Below, piece by piece: positions 1 to 13,468 of a stretch of DNA of 64,000 nt. The DNA is from Nocardiopsis kunsanensis DSM 44524. Lineage in GTDB: Bacteria > Actinomycetota > Actinomycetes > Streptosporangiales > Streptosporangiaceae. Both the position numbers and the translations under genes were made by a program. Position 1 is the first letter of the stretch. Every line of letters begins with the position of its first letter. The notes under the pieces were generated by a model. That model was not told the DNA's origin, made no database searches, and saw only the letters and a program-made list of their open reading frames with translations. The stretch is from contig NZ_ANAY01000021.1 of NCBI RefSeq assembly GCF_000340965.1, forward strand, positions 47,209 through 111,208, written 5' to 3'.

Positions 1-1036
1 CCTCCTCGGCGCTGCGGCTGCCGTCGTCGCCGACCCGCAGCCCGTACCGCATGGCGTCGAACCGGGCCAGGTTCGAGGAGGCCTCGCTCGGGGCGATGAG
101 GTAGTACGCGCTCAGGGCGGCGTCGAAGCTGGGGCAGGAGACCTCGACGACCTTGGCGCCGAGCGACTCCAGCAGCTCCACGGTCTCCCGGAACCGCCGG
201 CGCACGCCCTCCTGGAACCCGTCGTTGTCGAGTTCCTTGACCACGCCGATGGTCAGGCCCTCGACCTCGCCGTTGCGCGCGGCCTCGACCACCGCCGGCA
301 CCGGGGCGTCGACGGAGGTGGAGTCGCGCGGGTCGTGGCCGGAGAAGGCCTCGTGCAGCATCGCGGCGTCGAGGACGTTGCGGGCGAAGGGGCCCGGGGT
401 GTCCAGGGACGAGGCGAAGGCGATGAGCCCGTAACGGGAGGAGCCGCCGTAGGTGGGCTTGCCGCCGACCAGGCCGCACACCGCGGCCGGCTGGCGGATC
501 GACCCGCCGGTGTCGGTGCCGGTGGCCAGGGGCGCCTCGAACGCGGCGACCGCGGCCGAGGAACCGCCGGAGGAGCCCCCGGGGATGCGGGCGGTGTCCC
601 ACGGGTTGCGGGTGACCTTGTACGCGGAGTTCTCCGTGGAGGAGCCCATCGCGAACTCGTCCATGTTGGTCTTGCCCAGGATGACCAGTCCCGCCTCGCG
701 CAGCCGTGCGGTGACGGTGGCGTCGTAGGGCGGCTGCCAGTCCTCCAGCATCTTGGAGGCGGCGGTGGTGGGCATGTCCGAGGTGGTGAACACGTCCTTG
801 TGGGCGATCGGGACCCCGGCCAGCGGGCCGAGCTCCTCACCGCGCGCCAGGCGTGCGTCGACGTCGCGGGCCTGCGCCAGCGCGGTCTCCCGGCGCACGT
901 GCAGGAAGGCGTTGATGTCGCCGTCGACGGCCTCGATGCGGTCGAGGTAGGCGGTGGTCGCCTGCTCCGAGGTCACTTCACCCGCGCGGATGGCCGCGCC
1001 GAGCTCGGACGCGGTCATGCTGATGACGTCGCTCAT
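1..1036 (-). CDS. gatA: Aspartyl/glutamyl-tRNA amidotransferase subunit A, 3' end cut by window
   Basis: Amidase subunit of GatCAB, which converts misacylated Glu-tRNA(Gln) or Asp-tRNA(Asn) to Gln-tRNA or Asn-tRNA in the cytoplasm using glutamine-derived ammonia. The visible 345 residues show the amidase-signature features: the catalytic lysine in PIAHKD and the Gly/Ser-rich loop [11 protein letters not shown] that carries the Ser-cisSer-Lys triad. The C-terminal part lies outside the window. The ATG at 1034-1036 gives [13 protein letters not shown]; a second ATG lies six codons in. gatC ends 3 nt upstream, so the two are co-transcribed. The family assignment is secure from sequence and gene order. 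Confidence 0.96.
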   Translation of the reverse strand, partial: MSDVISMTASELGAAIRAGEVTSEQATTAYLDRIEAVDGDINAFLHVRRETALAQARDVDARLARGEELGPLAGVPIAHKDVFTTSDMPTTAASKMLEDWQPPYDATVTARLREAGLVILGKTNMDEFAMGSSTENSAYKVTRNPWDTARIPGGSSGGSSAAVAAFEAPLATGTDTGGSIRQPAAVCGLVGGKPTYGGSSRYGLIAFASSLDTPGPFARNVLDAAMLHEAFSGHDPRDSTSVDAPVPAVVEAARNGEVEGLTIGVVKELDNDGFQEGVRRRFRETVELLESLGAKVVEVSCPSFDAALSAYYLIAPSEASSNLARFDAMRYGLRVGDDGSRSAEE

Positions 1037-1039
1037 CCG

Positions 1040-1339
1040 TTACCCCTCCTCCCCGAGGATCCGCGGGACCCGGAATCGCTGGTCCTCCACCGCCGGCGCC
1101 CCGGCCAGGGCCTGCTCGGGGGTGAGACCGGTGCGGGCCTCGTCGGGACGGTAGACGTTGGTCAGCGGCAGGGCGTGCGAGCTGGGCGGGATGTCGCCCT
1201 CGGCGACCTCCTGCACCTTGGCCACTGCGGTGAGGATGTCACCGAGCTGGGCGGCGAGCGTGTCGAGCTCGCTCTCGTCGAGCGCCAGCCGCGACAACCG
1301 GGCGAGGTGCGCGACCTCATCGCGGGTGATGGCGGTCAT
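1040..1339 (-). CDS. gatC: Aspartyl/glutamyl-tRNA amidotransferase subunit C
   Basis: Small (99 aa) clamp subunit of GatCAB that wraps around GatA and helps it fold against GatB. The sequence has the usual GatC layout: an N-terminal helix ([13 protein letters not shown]), a second helix containing QLGDIL, then an extended segment with the LTNVYRPDE motif and a C-terminal FRVPRILGE tail. Length is typical. It is followed after 3 nt by gatA. No gatB is visible here; it would lie beyond the left edge. The 150-nt gap to the next gene holds no feature I can support. Confidence 0.95.
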   Translation of the reverse strand: MTAITRDEVAHLARLSRLALDESELDTLAAQLGDILTAVAKVQEVAEGDIPPSSHALPLTNVYRPDEARTGLTPEQALAGAPAVEDQRFRVPRILGEEG

Positions 1340-1490
1340 GTATGGCTAACCGTTTCTTCGACGGACGGACTATCTCGCCCAATCCTATGGCTCCGCCACG
1401 GGTACCGGCGCCGGTCCGGGCTTACCGACGACGGACGGACACAACGCTCACAGATGTGGGCGCCGGCTGGTCCCGGTTCCGGCGGAAGCT

Positions 1491-3515
1491 TCAGTACTTG
1501 GCGCAGTGGGCCTCGAGCCAGGTCACGACGTCGCCCGCGGGAAGTGGAGAGGAGAAGTGGTGCCCCTGGGCGGTGTGGCAGCCGGCCTCGCGCACGGCGT
1601 CGGCGAGCTCGGCGGTCTGCACCCCTTCGGCGGTCGCACGCATCCCGAGCGCCCGCACCAGGGCGATCCCGGCGTGCACGACCGTGTGGTCGTCCTCACG
1701 CAGGCGGGCCACGAAGGAGCCGTCGATGTTGACCTCGTCCAACGGCAGCCCGGCGAGCTGGGCCAGCGTGAAGTGTCCGGGGCCGAAGTCGTCCAGCGCG
1801 AGCCCCACACCCAGGTCGTGCAGCCTCCGCACGGCCTGGGTGGTGTCCTCCTCGTTGCCGATGAGGGCGCTCTCACCGATCTCCAGGACGAGCCGCTCCG
1901 GCTGCACCCCGTGGTCGCTCAGGGCGGTGGCCACGACCGAGGCCAGGCCCGGGTCCGTGAGTTCGCGCGCACCGAGGTTGACCACCACCGGCAGGTCCCA
2001 TCCGTGCTCGCACCACTGCGCGGCCGCCGACAGGGTGGTGTCGAGGACCTGGCCGGTGAAGGTGCGGTAGAGGTTGGACTGCTCCACGACCGGTATGAAC
2101 TCCGCGGGACCCAGCAGCCCCCGGGTGGGGTGGCGCCAGCGGGCGAGCGCCTCGAGCCCCACCGGGGCCCCGGTGCCCAGGTCCACGCGTGGTTGGTAGT
2201 GCATCTCCAGGGCGCCCTCGGCCAGACCCCGGCGCAGTTCGCTGTACAGGCTCAGCCGCGCGGTGGAGTTGCGGTCCTTGGAGGGGTCGTAGGTCTCCAC
2301 GCCCGTACGTCCGGACTTGGCGACGTACATGGCCACGTCGGCGCGCTGCAGCAGGAGTTCGTAGTCGGGGGCGTCGTAGGGGTAGAGCGCGATGCCGATG
2401 CTGGCGTCGAGGTCGAAGTCCATGCCTTCCAGGCGCACGGGTTCGGAGAGGGAACCGCGCAGGCGTACCGCCACTTCCCGGGCGGATGCGGCGTCGCGCA
2501 CCTTCGGCAGCAGCACCGCGAATTCGTCGCCGCCCAGCCGGGCCACCAGGTCCCCGGGGCGGACGCTGTGTGTGAGGCGGTGGGCGACGGTCTGCAGGAG
2601 GCTGTCGCCGGTGTGGTGGCCGAGGGTGTCGTTGACCTCCTTGAACCGGTCGAGGTCGAGCAGGAGCAGACCGACCTTGCTGCCCCGGTTCTGGGCGTGG
2701 GCGATCTCCCTGCGCGCACGCCTGATGAGGTGTTTGCGGTTGGGGAGGCCGGTGAGTTCGTCGTGGTTGGCCTGGTGGTCGCGTTTGACCGACAGTCCCG
2801 CGCTCGCGTAGAGGGCGCCGAGAGGGAGGGCGAAGAGGAACACGTACAGCACCGAGTGGACCATGCCCACCACGACCAGCGGGGCCAGGCTGAGCAGGAC
2901 CCCGTTGACGTAGAACTGCTGGCCGATGCCGGTGAACAGTATCCGGGACAGGGGCACCCGCTCGTGCAGGGCGACCGCGCAGAGCACCAGCATGCAGTTG
3001 ACCATGAAACAGACGACACCCGCGGTGGCGACGGCGGCCAGACCGGCGGGGCCGGAGGGGACCCAGGGGCCCGATTGGACCTCTGGGCGCAGCAGGCGCA
3101 GGACTGCGTCCGCCGCGCCGAAGGAGAGGACGTACTGCGCGGCGTTGAAGGCGGTGCGGTGGAGGGCGTGCCTGCGTGCGGTGCCCGCGACGACGGCGGC
3201 CACGGTCTGCAGGAGGGCGGCGATCGGCAGCCCGTAGTGGATGACCAGGGCGAACGTGAACGGCAGTGAGGTCGCCACTCCGTTGTCGGAGGGCTGTCCC
3301 GGCATGGAGATCGGTCTGAGTTCGCCCACGACGATCATGCACAAGAGGGTCCACACCAGGGGTTCGCCGACGAGGTGGCGGAGCTGGCCGAGGCCGAGGT
3401 CGACCGAGGCGAGTACGAGCAGGCCGGCACCGGCGACGGTGGTGGTCACCATGTACAGCCAGAGCGGTGTACCGGAACGGGGACCGATGTCCCTGGTGTC
3501 GGTGGGCTGCTTCAT
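1491..3515 (-). CDS. Membrane-anchored GGDEF-EAL cyclic-di-GMP protein
   Basis: A 674-residue protein with several hydrophobic segments (about residues 17-240), a GGDEF domain (RLGGDEF at 327-332) and a C-terminal EAL domain (EAL at 455-457). The ATG at 3513-3515 is preferred over the further-upstream start because AAGGA lies six bases before it. The diguanylate cyclase signature is intact. The EAL domain keeps the metal-binding residues E455, N513, E548, D575-D576, E630 and Q650. The lysine expected in the KID motif is Asn596 (VNIDGSF), and AEGVE reads AEGVQ. By analogy with characterised EAL enzymes I infer impaired phosphodiesterase activity. It stands alone downstream of a long non-coding stretch. 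Confidence 0.9.
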   Translation of the reverse strand: MKQPTDTRDIGPRSGTPLWLYMVTTTVAGAGLLVLASVDLGLGQLRHLVGEPLVWTLLCMIVVGELRPISMPGQPSDNGVATSLPFTFALVIHYGLPIAALLQTVAAVVAGTARRHALHRTAFNAAQYVLSFGAADAVLRLLRPEVQSGPWVPSGPAGLAAVATAGVVCFMVNCMLVLCAVALHERVPLSRILFTGIGQQFYVNGVLLSLAPLVVVGMVHSVLYVFLFALPLGALYASAGLSVKRDHQANHDELTGLPNRKHLIRRARREIAHAQNRGSKVGLLLLDLDRFKEVNDTLGHHTGDSLLQTVAHRLTHSVRPGDLVARLGGDEFAVLLPKVRDAASAREVAVRLRGSLSEPVRLEGMDFDLDASIGIALYPYDAPDYELLLQRADVAMYVAKSGRTGVETYDPSKDRNSTARLSLYSELRRGLAEGALEMHYQPRVDLGTGAPVGLEALARWRHPTRGLLGPAEFIPVVEQSNLYRTFTGQVLDTTLSAAAQWCEHGWDLPVVVNLGARELTDPGLASVVATALSDHGVQPERLVLEIGESALIGNEEDTTQAVRRLHDLGVGLALDDFGPGHFTLAQLAGLPLDEVNIDGSFVARLREDDHTVVHAGIALVRALGMRATAEGVQTAELADAVREAGCHTAQGHHFSSPLPAGDVVTWLEAHCAKY

Positions 3516-4207
3516 CCGGGGTCCTTCGTCCGGGAACAGGGCACAGGTGCGGGTACGGGCGGACTGGAGTACCGGCCTCGCACCGTGGAGTCGGGTCCCG
3601 GACCCTGGTTCAGGGGGCCCGGTGTATGAGTACCAGCCGTTGTCCTGGCCGGAACCCATGTGGCCTACGTCCGAATCTCGACGATGGTTGTCCACCTTAC
3701 GCGCCTTCGTCACCAAGTGTCGCCCATTGCAAACGAAACGTGAGACTCGCTGGTCGAGGGCTTTTCCCGACTTCCGTGGGCCCTGACCGCCGTCCCGGGG
3801 AGGCGCGTCGGAGGTCCGGCCCGGGTCCGGGGCCCGAGGGGGGCAGGAGCTCGGTGGATCGGGGGTCCGGGGTTTGTTGTGACACAGGGGGCTTGTGGGG
3901 CTGGGACTTGTGGGGGGGCTGGGGGTCGGTGCAGGGACCTGGGGGTTCGGCGCGGGGCCGTGGGCGCTTCGGGTCGGGTGGTGAGGGGGTCCTGTGGGAT
4001 CGGGGCGTGGTTCGGGGTGGCGGGGGCCGGGGTTTCTCCTGGTGCCGGGGGTGGAGGGTGCGTCGGGGCCGGACTACGCCCGACGTCCGACGAACACCAT
4101 CCACCTCAGCGTGCTCCATGGTCCCGGCCGAGTACCGGACCGACAGGCCCCCACCCGTTACCACCGATGGCCGGGCGCCGGCCCCGCCCGGGGCCGGCCC
4201 CGCCGGC
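3516..4207. other. Long intergenic region with a G-run-rich tract
   Basis: Separates the ligA 3' end from the GGDEF-EAL start (both minus strand). No convincing gene; the reading frames here are low-complexity proline/arginine strings. About 3877-4060 carries many runs of three to seven G on the plus strand, a strong strand asymmetry. Such a tract could form G-quadruplexes in plus-strand DNA; on minus-strand RNA it would be C-rich. Confidence 0.6.
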
Positions 4208-7602
<3,395 letters not shown>

Positions 7603-7638
7603 GCTGACCAAGGTTAGGCCCTGTCCGGCGCTCGGTGT

Positions 7639-8166
7639 TCAGCCTCCGGTACGGCTCAGGCCTGCTGCGCGGTGCCCGGAGTCGCGGGGTCGGACCCGGT
7701 CGGCCCTTCGGCGGGCGCGGACGACGAGCGCCCCCACGAGGACGGCGGCGAACGCGACCGCACCCACCGCGGTCCAGGGGGAGTTCAGGAACAGGGCGAC
7801 CCAGGCACCGACGAGACCGGAGACGACCGAGCCCCAGATCCCGGCCCAGGCGAGCCCGCCGACGAAGACCGCCGCGAAGTACCGGGGAAAGGCCATGCGC
7901 ACGAGCCCCGCCGAGAAGTTGACTGCGGTCTGCATGCCCACGGTGAAGAAGCTGAGGGTCACCACGGGGGCGCCGTACCGGTCGATGCGTTCCTTGGCCC
8001 GGTCCAAGCGCGGGCCGAGGCGCCTACCGATGCGGCTGCGAAGCACACCGGAGCCGATCCCGCGACCGATCCCATAGGTCGCGGGCGCCCGGAGCAGGAT
8101 CACCACGAGGAGTGTGGCGTAGACGATCCAGAAGGGCTGGCCTTCCAGGAAGGCGAACTGTGGCAT
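7639..8166 (-). CDS. DedA/VTT-type integral membrane protein
   Basis: A 175-residue membrane protein with about four hydrophobic segments (FWIVYATLLVVILL near the N-terminus, VVTLSFFTVGMQTAVNF, YFAAVFVGGLAWAGIWG and a C-terminal span ending in basic residues). The R-x5-R-basic region before the second segment and the G/P-containing re-entrant-like stretch suggest the SNARE-associated/VTT (DedA) family, members of which include lipid scramblases and flippases. The ATG at 8164-8166 has GAGG eight bases upstream. The likely transcript start lies between this gene and the mnmA terminator. The family call is moderate; no specific function can be given. Confidence 0.65.
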   Translation of the reverse strand: MPQFAFLEGQPFWIVYATLLVVILLRAPATYGIGRGIGSGVLRSRIGRRLGPRLDRAKERIDRYGAPVVTLSFFTVGMQTAVNFSAGLVRMAFPRYFAAVFVGGLAWAGIWGSVVSGLVGAWVALFLNSPWTAVGAVAFAAVLVGALVVRARRRADRVRPRDSGHRAAGLSRTGG

Positions 8167-8341
8167 GAACGGAACCTCGATCCTCGGCCACCACAACTTT
8201 GCATTGCCTTACCTAACTTCGGCAAGAGCTCCGCGGAAGAAACCCGGGGCCGGATGCCCTGCATCACTCCTTCTGCCCGCACGCAGAGAGGCCATCACAC
8301 CGGTGCGCCCGCCCCGGCCTCCCGGGCAGCCGGAAAACGAA

Positions 8342-8396
8342 CGAGGCGCACCGGTCGACGGGCCTGTCCACCAAGCCCCGGACCGGCGCGCCTCGC
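8342..8396 (-). terminator. Hairpin downstream of mnmA
   Basis: A 14-bp stem (arms GAGGCGCGCCGGTC and GACCGGTGCGCCTC on the minus strand, closed by one G-U pair) followed by GTTCGTTTTCC. It is 32 nt past the mnmA stop. The G-U pair works only in minus-strand RNA (A-C mismatch on the other strand), which supports termination of mnmA. Confidence 0.7.
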
Positions 8397-8427
8397 CACT
8401 CACGCCTTGTGTTCTGTTCGCCGCCGA

Positions 8428-9558
8428 CTACACGCTCCGCACTGCCTCGGCCGCTACGGCGCCCCCGGCGGCCTCCGCACCCTCGGACCGAGCGGTCCCC
8501 GAGATCGTCGCGGACCCCAGCACCGTGTCACCGTCGTAGACCACGACCGCCTGCCCGGGCGCCACGCCCTTGGCCGGCTCGGCCAGACGCACGAGCAGCT
8601 CCGGGCCCTCCTCGGACTCGCTCTGCCACACCCGCGCGGGGTAGACCTCCCCGTGCGCCCGCAGCTGGACGTGGCACTCGGTCGGCTCGACCAGCGGCGC
8701 ACTCCCGCTCCACACCGGACGCACCCCGGTGATCTCGTCGACCCGCAGCGACTCGCGCGGGCCCACGGTCACGGTGTTCTCCACGGGCTCGATCGAGAGC
8801 ACGTAACGCGGGTCGGGAGCACCCCCGAGCCCCAGGCCCTTGCGCTGGCCCACGGTGAAGGTGTGCGAACCGTCGTGGGTACCGAGCACCTTGCCGTCCT
8901 CGTCCTGGATCGGACCGGGCCGGGCCCCGATCCGGTCGTTCAGGAACCCCTTCGTGTCGCCGTCGGCGATGAAGCAGATGTCGTGGCTGTCGGGCTTGTC
9001 CGCCACCGAGAGCCCACGCCGGTCGGCCTCCGCGCGCACCTCCTCCTTGGTGCAGTCACCGAGGGGGAACATCGCGTGCTCCAGCTGCTCCGCCGTGAGC
9101 ACACCCAGAACGTAGGACTGGTCCTTGCCCTCGTCCACGCTGCGCACCAGCCGGCCGTCGACCTTGCGCACGTGGTGCCCGGTGGCCACGGCGTCGAAGC
9201 CGAGCGCGACGGCCCGGTCGAGCACAGCCTCGAACTTGATCTTCTCGTTGCACCGCAGACACGGGTTGGGTGTGTTCCCGGCCTCGTACTCGGCGACGAA
9301 GTCCTGCACGACCTCGCGGTCGAACTCCTCGGACATGTCCCACACGTAGTACGGGATCCCGATGACGTCGGCGGCACGCCTGGCGTCGTGGGAGTCCTCG
9401 ACCGTGCAGCAGCCCCGTGCGCCGGTGCGATAGGACTGCGGGTTCTTGGAGAGGGCCAGATGAACGCCGGTGACGTCGTGGCCCGCCTCGGCCACACGGG
9501 CCGCGGCGACCGCGGAATCGACCCCGCCGGACATGGCGGCCAGTACACGCAAAGTCAT
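8428..9558 (-). CDS. mnmA: tRNA-specific 2-thiouridylase
   Basis: Thiolates U34 of tRNA(Lys/Glu/Gln) in the cytoplasm using ATP and sulfur relayed from cysteine desulfurase. The 376 residues show the PP-loop SGGVDS at 10-15, the first catalytic cysteine region NPCLRCN, and the second cysteine in SHDICFI, followed by [10 protein letters not shown] and a C-terminal beta-barrel. Both cysteines of the canonical pair are present. The ATG at 9556-9558 follows GGAAAG. The adjacent MetE-like gene and ligA match the common actinomycete order. Confidence 0.96.
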   Translation of the reverse strand: MTLRVLAAMSGGVDSAVAAARVAEAGHDVTGVHLALSKNPQSYRTGARGCCTVEDSHDARRAADVIGIPYYVWDMSEEFDREVVQDFVAEYEAGNTPNPCLRCNEKIKFEAVLDRAVALGFDAVATGHHVRKVDGRLVRSVDEGKDQSYVLGVLTAEQLEHAMFPLGDCTKEEVRAEADRRGLSVADKPDSHDICFIADGDTKGFLNDRIGARPGPIQDEDGKVLGTHDGSHTFTVGQRKGLGLGGAPDPRYVLSIEPVENTVTVGPRESLRVDEITGVRPVWSGSAPLVEPTECHVQLRAHGEVYPARVWQSESEEGPELLVRLAEPAKGVAPGQAVVVYDGDTVLGSATISGTARSEGAEAAGGAVAAEAVRSV

Positions 9559-9879
9559 AGTGCTTTCCAGCGTATGTGCCCGGGATCGGTCCCGACCACG
9601 AAAATCCGTGCCGCGGACTGCGGGGTCGGCCACGCCACCGGGACGCACCCCCGTGCGCCGGCCCGGTCCACGCGCCACGCCCACCGGGACACACGGCCGC
9701 GGACCCCGCATCCGGGCCCCCGGGAGACGGGCCCACCCGCGCGTCGGCCCCGGCGCACCGCTTTCCCGACGCGCGAACCCCGATGGGGGCGCAGGTCCGG
9801 ACCCCGCGCCCCGACGCACCCGCTCCCCCGGCGTCCGGGGTCGGCCCGTGTGGTCACGGAGTTCTGCGAAAATCGGAGC
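9559..9879. other. Divergent intergenic region, mnmA / DUF695-like
   Basis: 321 bp between divergently transcribed genes. It presumably holds both promoters, but I could not identify convincing -10/-35 boxes. No gene, repeat or structured RNA is seen. Confidence 0.5.
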
Positions 9880-11061
9880 ATGGCTCTGTTCCGTCGTCGT
9901 CGCCCTGCCGACCCCAGTAACGCAGACACCACTTCCGCCACCAGTGAATTCTGGGAGACCTGGCCCGAGGTGCGCACCGCTCTGGCCGACGCCGTCGCCA
10001 AGGACCAACCGGTGCCCTCCGAGCTCTCCGACCGGCTCACCGCCCTGGTGCACAAGATCCACCCGGATCTGGACTGGGAGGTGGGCACCGCGCCCCGTTC
10101 CGCCGACAGCGCCGAGGACCTGGACCTGTCGCCGGACGTGGACCCGGAGAAACTCCTCCAGCAGCTCGCCGCGATGGACGACCCCTCGCACCTGACGGAG
10201 GGGCCCGAGTACGCGATGACCCTGCGCCCGGGACGCTCCGACGAGGCGCGTGTGCAGTCCGAACGCTGGGCCCGTTCCGCGCCCGACGACGACCAGTGGG
10301 TGTTCCATCCCGTCCGCCCGGCCGACCTGGACCAGCTCTCGGGCACGGTGCGCTGGGACGACCACGAGCTCGACCTCTCCCACGTACTGCTGTCGGTGCG
10401 GGTGAACCCGAGTACGTCCAAGATCGACGTGGGCGTCTACCACCCCGACAACATGTTCCTGGCGGAGGAGAGCCGCACCCGCATCGCCGAGCACGTGACG
10501 CTCCTGGCGCTGGGCGAGGACGACTACGTGCTGTGGATCGGCCGGGTCCACCCGCTCGACGAGAAGCCCATCGACCCGATCACCCCCGCGAACCTGCCGT
10601 CGGTGGCCAAGCAGATGGGCGACATGCTCGGCGGCCAGGACGGGTGGGTGCGCGGCACCTACAAGCTTCCGCTGGTCGGCGGCGGCGAGGTCCTGCTGCG
10701 CCACCCGCTGAAGCGGCGCAGCTTCCCCGCTCTGACGCTGGCCGCGCACGTCATCGTGCCGTTCACCAACACCGACGAGGACAAGCAGCCCACCGGGGAA
10801 TCCGAGGAGGCGCTGGAGTCGCTGCAGTCGACCCTGGAGTCGCTGCTCGGCGACAACGGTGCACTGTTCGGGCGCCGGACCGACGGGGGCAAACGGCAGT
10901 TCCTGTACTACCTGGACCCGGACTCGGGGGTCCTGCCCCAGTTCGAGAACGTGCTCGTCGACTGGCCCGAGGGCGAGATCAAGCTGCGCACCGAACTGGA
11001 CCCGGAGTGGCGGCACATCACGATGTTCCGCAAACCCTTCCGGAACCTGTTCGAGAGCTGA
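9880..11061 (+). CDS. DUF695-like protein of unknown function
   Basis: A 393-residue soluble protein with no signal peptide or membrane segment. It starts [13 protein letters not shown] and is rich in acidic residues, with conserved-looking blocks [31 protein letters not shown] and [17 protein letters not shown]. The last resembles DUF695-type domains, where a short gap is followed by a tyrosine-rich strand. The ATG at 9880 is the first after GGAG, and the sequence downstream is coherent. Divergent from mnmA; no operon partner follows. The function is unknown and I make no guess beyond the family resemblance. Confidence 0.7.
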   Translation: MALFRRRRPADPSNADTTSATSEFWETWPEVRTALADAVAKDQPVPSELSDRLTALVHKIHPDLDWEVGTAPRSADSAEDLDLSPDVDPEKLLQQLAAMDDPSHLTEGPEYAMTLRPGRSDEARVQSERWARSAPDDDQWVFHPVRPADLDQLSGTVRWDDHELDLSHVLLSVRVNPSTSKIDVGVYHPDNMFLAEESRTRIAEHVTLLALGEDDYVLWIGRVHPLDEKPIDPITPANLPSVAKQMGDMLGGQDGWVRGTYKLPLVGGGEVLLRHPLKRRSFPALTLAAHVIVPFTNTDEDKQPTGESEEALESLQSTLESLLGDNGALFGRRTDGGKRQFLYYLDPDSGVLPQFENVLVDWPEGEIKLRTELDPEWRHITMFRKPFRNLFES

Positions 11062-11737
11062 ACGTCCGGGCGGGCCTCCCGCTCACGTCCGGCTCTGTGC
11101 CCGCATGCGTGGGATGTGCCCGGCCGGGCCGCACCCCGGGCTCGGCCGAGGGGTTCTGCTTCTGTACCCCGGTCAGTGGCGGCACGGCCACGGGTGTCGG
11201 CGGGAAACGGGAGATCGTGTCAGCGGGAGGAGTCGGCCCGGGGCCCGGCCTCTGAAGACGTGTTTTCGAGGCATTCCCCCGACGGGTTCGTGGCGTGGAA
11301 CAGGGAGGGATCGCGCGTCCGGTTGCCCGGATCGGGTGTCACGTCCACGGGTTCGGCCCTGGCGAGCGTTCGCGCTAAGACGGCCGCGATGACGAGGGCA
11401 CAGAAGACGAGGACTCCCCAGAAGAGTGGCGACGTGTAGACCATCGGAACACGGTAGAGCACGTGTCAAGCTTCTGACCAGGGGGTATATCAGTACGAAC
11501 GCCCGTACACGCGCCGGGAACCGCGGCCACGGGCCGTCTCCAGCACGTGGGGAGCCCGGTGAAATCCCCGCACGTGCGGACACTGTCCACGTGCCCCCGC
11601 CGGTCGCCAACGGCCTTCTCCCTGTCGGAACCGGTCTCGGAACAGAGCGGGGGCCTGCCCTGTCGCACACCCCCATCGCCGAGCTCTCCGTTCCCACTAC
11701 CCTGGTGCGTCATGAGCCCAGAGGACAGGGACCACCG
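11062..11737. other. Intergenic stretch with one doubtful small ORF
   Basis: About 680 bp between the DUF695-like gene and the GT-B-like gene. The only coding candidate is a short minus-strand frame at 11220-11444, listed separately. Otherwise nothing recognisable. Confidence 0.5.
11220..11444 (-). CDS. Possible small single-span membrane protein
   Basis: A frame of 74 residues beginning MVYTSPLFWGVLVFCALVIA, i.e. one N-terminal hydrophobic helix of about 20 residues, then RTLARAEPVDV and a hydrophilic tail. An alternative ATG lies six codons upstream (11460-11462). There is no clear ribosome site, and the tail has the composition of random high-GC frames. It is antisense to nothing known and isolated. 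Listed because the hydrophobic segment is coherent; it may not be a gene. Confidence 0.3.
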   Translation of the reverse strand: MVYTSPLFWGVLVFCALVIAAVLARTLARAEPVDVTPDPGNRTRDPSLFHATNPSGECLENTSSEAGPRADSSR

Positions 11738-13426
11738 TTGACCGCTTCCCCTTACGTACGCGCCAACGCCGCCCCCGACGCGTCCCGCTGGCGGACCTTC
11801 GACGGCCCTGTCGTCCTCGCCGTGGCGCGCACTTTCACCTCCACGGTCCGGATACTGGAGAGCCTGGCCACGTTCCGCGGCGACACCCGTGTCCTCATCG
11901 TCTTCGCCTGCGACGACACCTCGGCCTTCAACGCCGGTACCCGTGAGCTGCTCTCCGGCCTCAATGCCTGTGTCGTCCCCTGGGAACACCGCCTGAACAT
12001 CGATCCCGCCCTGGTCGTCACCGCCACCGAGAACACCGACCTCTCCGAGTTCTCCTGTCCTGTGGTCGTCCTGCCGCACGGCGTGGGATTCCAGAAGTAC
12101 GTGCCCGACCACCGCACCGACGAGGTCCGCCTCTCGGGTGTACCCCGCGCCGAATTCCAACACTTCCGCCACGTCCACCTGGTCCTGTCCCACCCCGCCC
12201 AACGCGAACAACTGCGCCGGGCGGGAGTTCCCATGGCCGAATGGGCCGAGGTCGTCGGTGACCTGACCCGTGACCGCATCGTCGGCTCCGTCCGGTTGCG
12301 TGAGGAGTACCGCGCTCATTTGCAGGTGGGCGAGGACCAACGGCTCGTGGTCGTCTCCTCCACGTGGGGAAGGACGGGGTTGATCGGTAGACGTCCGCGC
12401 CTGCCGCACGCGCTGGTGGGGGCTCTGCCCAGCGACGGGTACCGGGTGGCGACGATCCTGCACCCCAACGTGTGGTTCGCACACAGCCCCTGGCAGGTCG
12501 AGCACATGCTGGCCGATGCCCAGGACGCAGGACTCCTCCTGATCCCACCCGAGTCCGGGTGGGGCGCCTCCCTCGTGGCTGCCGACTGTGTCATCGGTGA
12601 CCACGGCAGCGTCACCCTGTACGGGGCGATGATGGACCGCCCCGTACTCCTCGCGGCCATGGGCGAGGACTCGGTACCCGGAACGGCCGCGGCCGAACTC
12701 GCCCGCCGCGCCTCCAGGTTGGAGACCGAGGGACTACGCTCCCAGGTCGAACGCGCGATCGAAACACACCGTCCGGGGCAGTACGCGGAGGCGGCCGACC
12801 TCGCATTCGCTTACCCGGGCCGGGGAGGGCACCGGCTGGCCGACCTGCTGTACGGGCTCCTCGGACTGCGTGCGTACGACCGGGGCGCCGCGGATCGGCT
12901 GCTTCCCGGCCCCACCCCGACCAGGTCGCACCGTGCTCCGACCTCGTTCGAGGTGCACGGTTCGTCCACGGCTACCGACGAGGTCAGGATCGAACGCTTC
13001 CCCGCCGCCCCGCAGGAGTTCCCCGAGCCCGCACCGGGGACGTTCCGCCACCGGTCGGCCTACGAGAACGAACACCGCAACCAGCTGGTCACGTCGGCCT
13101 CTGTGGTGTGCCGCTCCTCCCGGCACGGTGCCGATTCCGGGGTCCGCGACCAGAACTGGACCCAGCATGCTCTGTCGCGTTACCACGGTGCGTTCGCCGT
13201 GGCCTCGCCCGTGCACGAGGGGAGCGTGGTAGCGCTGCGTGACGGGCGTTCCTATCTGGTTCGCGGCGTGCCGGACGGAACCCTCCCCCTGGCCGCGGCG
13301 GTCGTGTACACGCTGGTGCGTGCACACGGAGAACCCGCAGGGATGTGCAAGGTCCACGTGACAGGACAGCAACCGTGGGAGTGCCGGATCGACCCCGTGC
13401 ACACGCCGAGTGGAGCAGGCACCTGA
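11738..13426 (+). CDS. GT-B-like protein resembling CDP-glycerol glycerophosphotransferases
   Basis: About 562 residues, cytosolic by sequence. The N-terminal half alternates hydrophobic strands and helices (GPVVLAVARTFTSTVRILE, then VLIVFACDDTSAF). The middle carries VVLPHGVGFQKY, RLVVVSSTWG and CVIGDHGSVTLYGAMMDRPV. The GDHGS-x-x-LYGA block resembles the C-terminal nucleotide-binding half of TagF/TagB-type enzymes. The C-terminal ~150 residues look like a separate domain I do not recognise. The TTG at 11738 is chosen because AGGGA lies six bases before it; a GTG at 11705 is in frame. The 3' end is 42 bp from that of the convergent STAND gene. Related proteins occur in many actinomycetes; the substrate is unknown. 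Confidence 0.65.
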   Translation: MTASPYVRANAAPDASRWRTFDGPVVLAVARTFTSTVRILESLATFRGDTRVLIVFACDDTSAFNAGTRELLSGLNACVVPWEHRLNIDPALVVTATENTDLSEFSCPVVVLPHGVGFQKYVPDHRTDEVRLSGVPRAEFQHFRHVHLVLSHPAQREQLRRAGVPMAEWAEVVGDLTRDRIVGSVRLREEYRAHLQVGEDQRLVVVSSTWGRTGLIGRRPRLPHALVGALPSDGYRVATILHPNVWFAHSPWQVEHMLADAQDAGLLLIPPESGWGASLVAADCVIGDHGSVTLYGAMMDRPVLLAAMGEDSVPGTAAAELARRASRLETEGLRSQVERAIETHRPGQYAEAADLAFAYPGRGGHRLADLLYGLLGLRAYDRGAADRLLPGPTPTRSHRAPTSFEVHGSSTATDEVRIERFPAAPQEFPEPAPGTFRHRSAYENEHRNQLVTSASVVCRSSRHGADSGVRDQNWTQHALSRYHGAFAVASPVHEGSVVALRDGRSYLVRGVPDGTLPLAAAVVYTLVRAHGEPAGMCKVHVTGQQPWECRIDPVHTPSGAGT

Positions 13427-13468
13427 AGGAGGACGGCCCAGGGACACCGACAGGCCGACGCACACCGA

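Noticed and set aside
335..1732. Long plus-strand frames opposite gatA, gatC, ligA, mnmA and other genes
   Set aside because: High-GC shadow frames; the opposite strand encodes clearly recognisable conserved proteins.
3697..4164. 155-residue Pro/Arg-rich minus-strand frame in the ligA-GGDEF gap
   Set aside because: Low-complexity composition produced by the G-run tract, no ribosome site, no recognisable domain.
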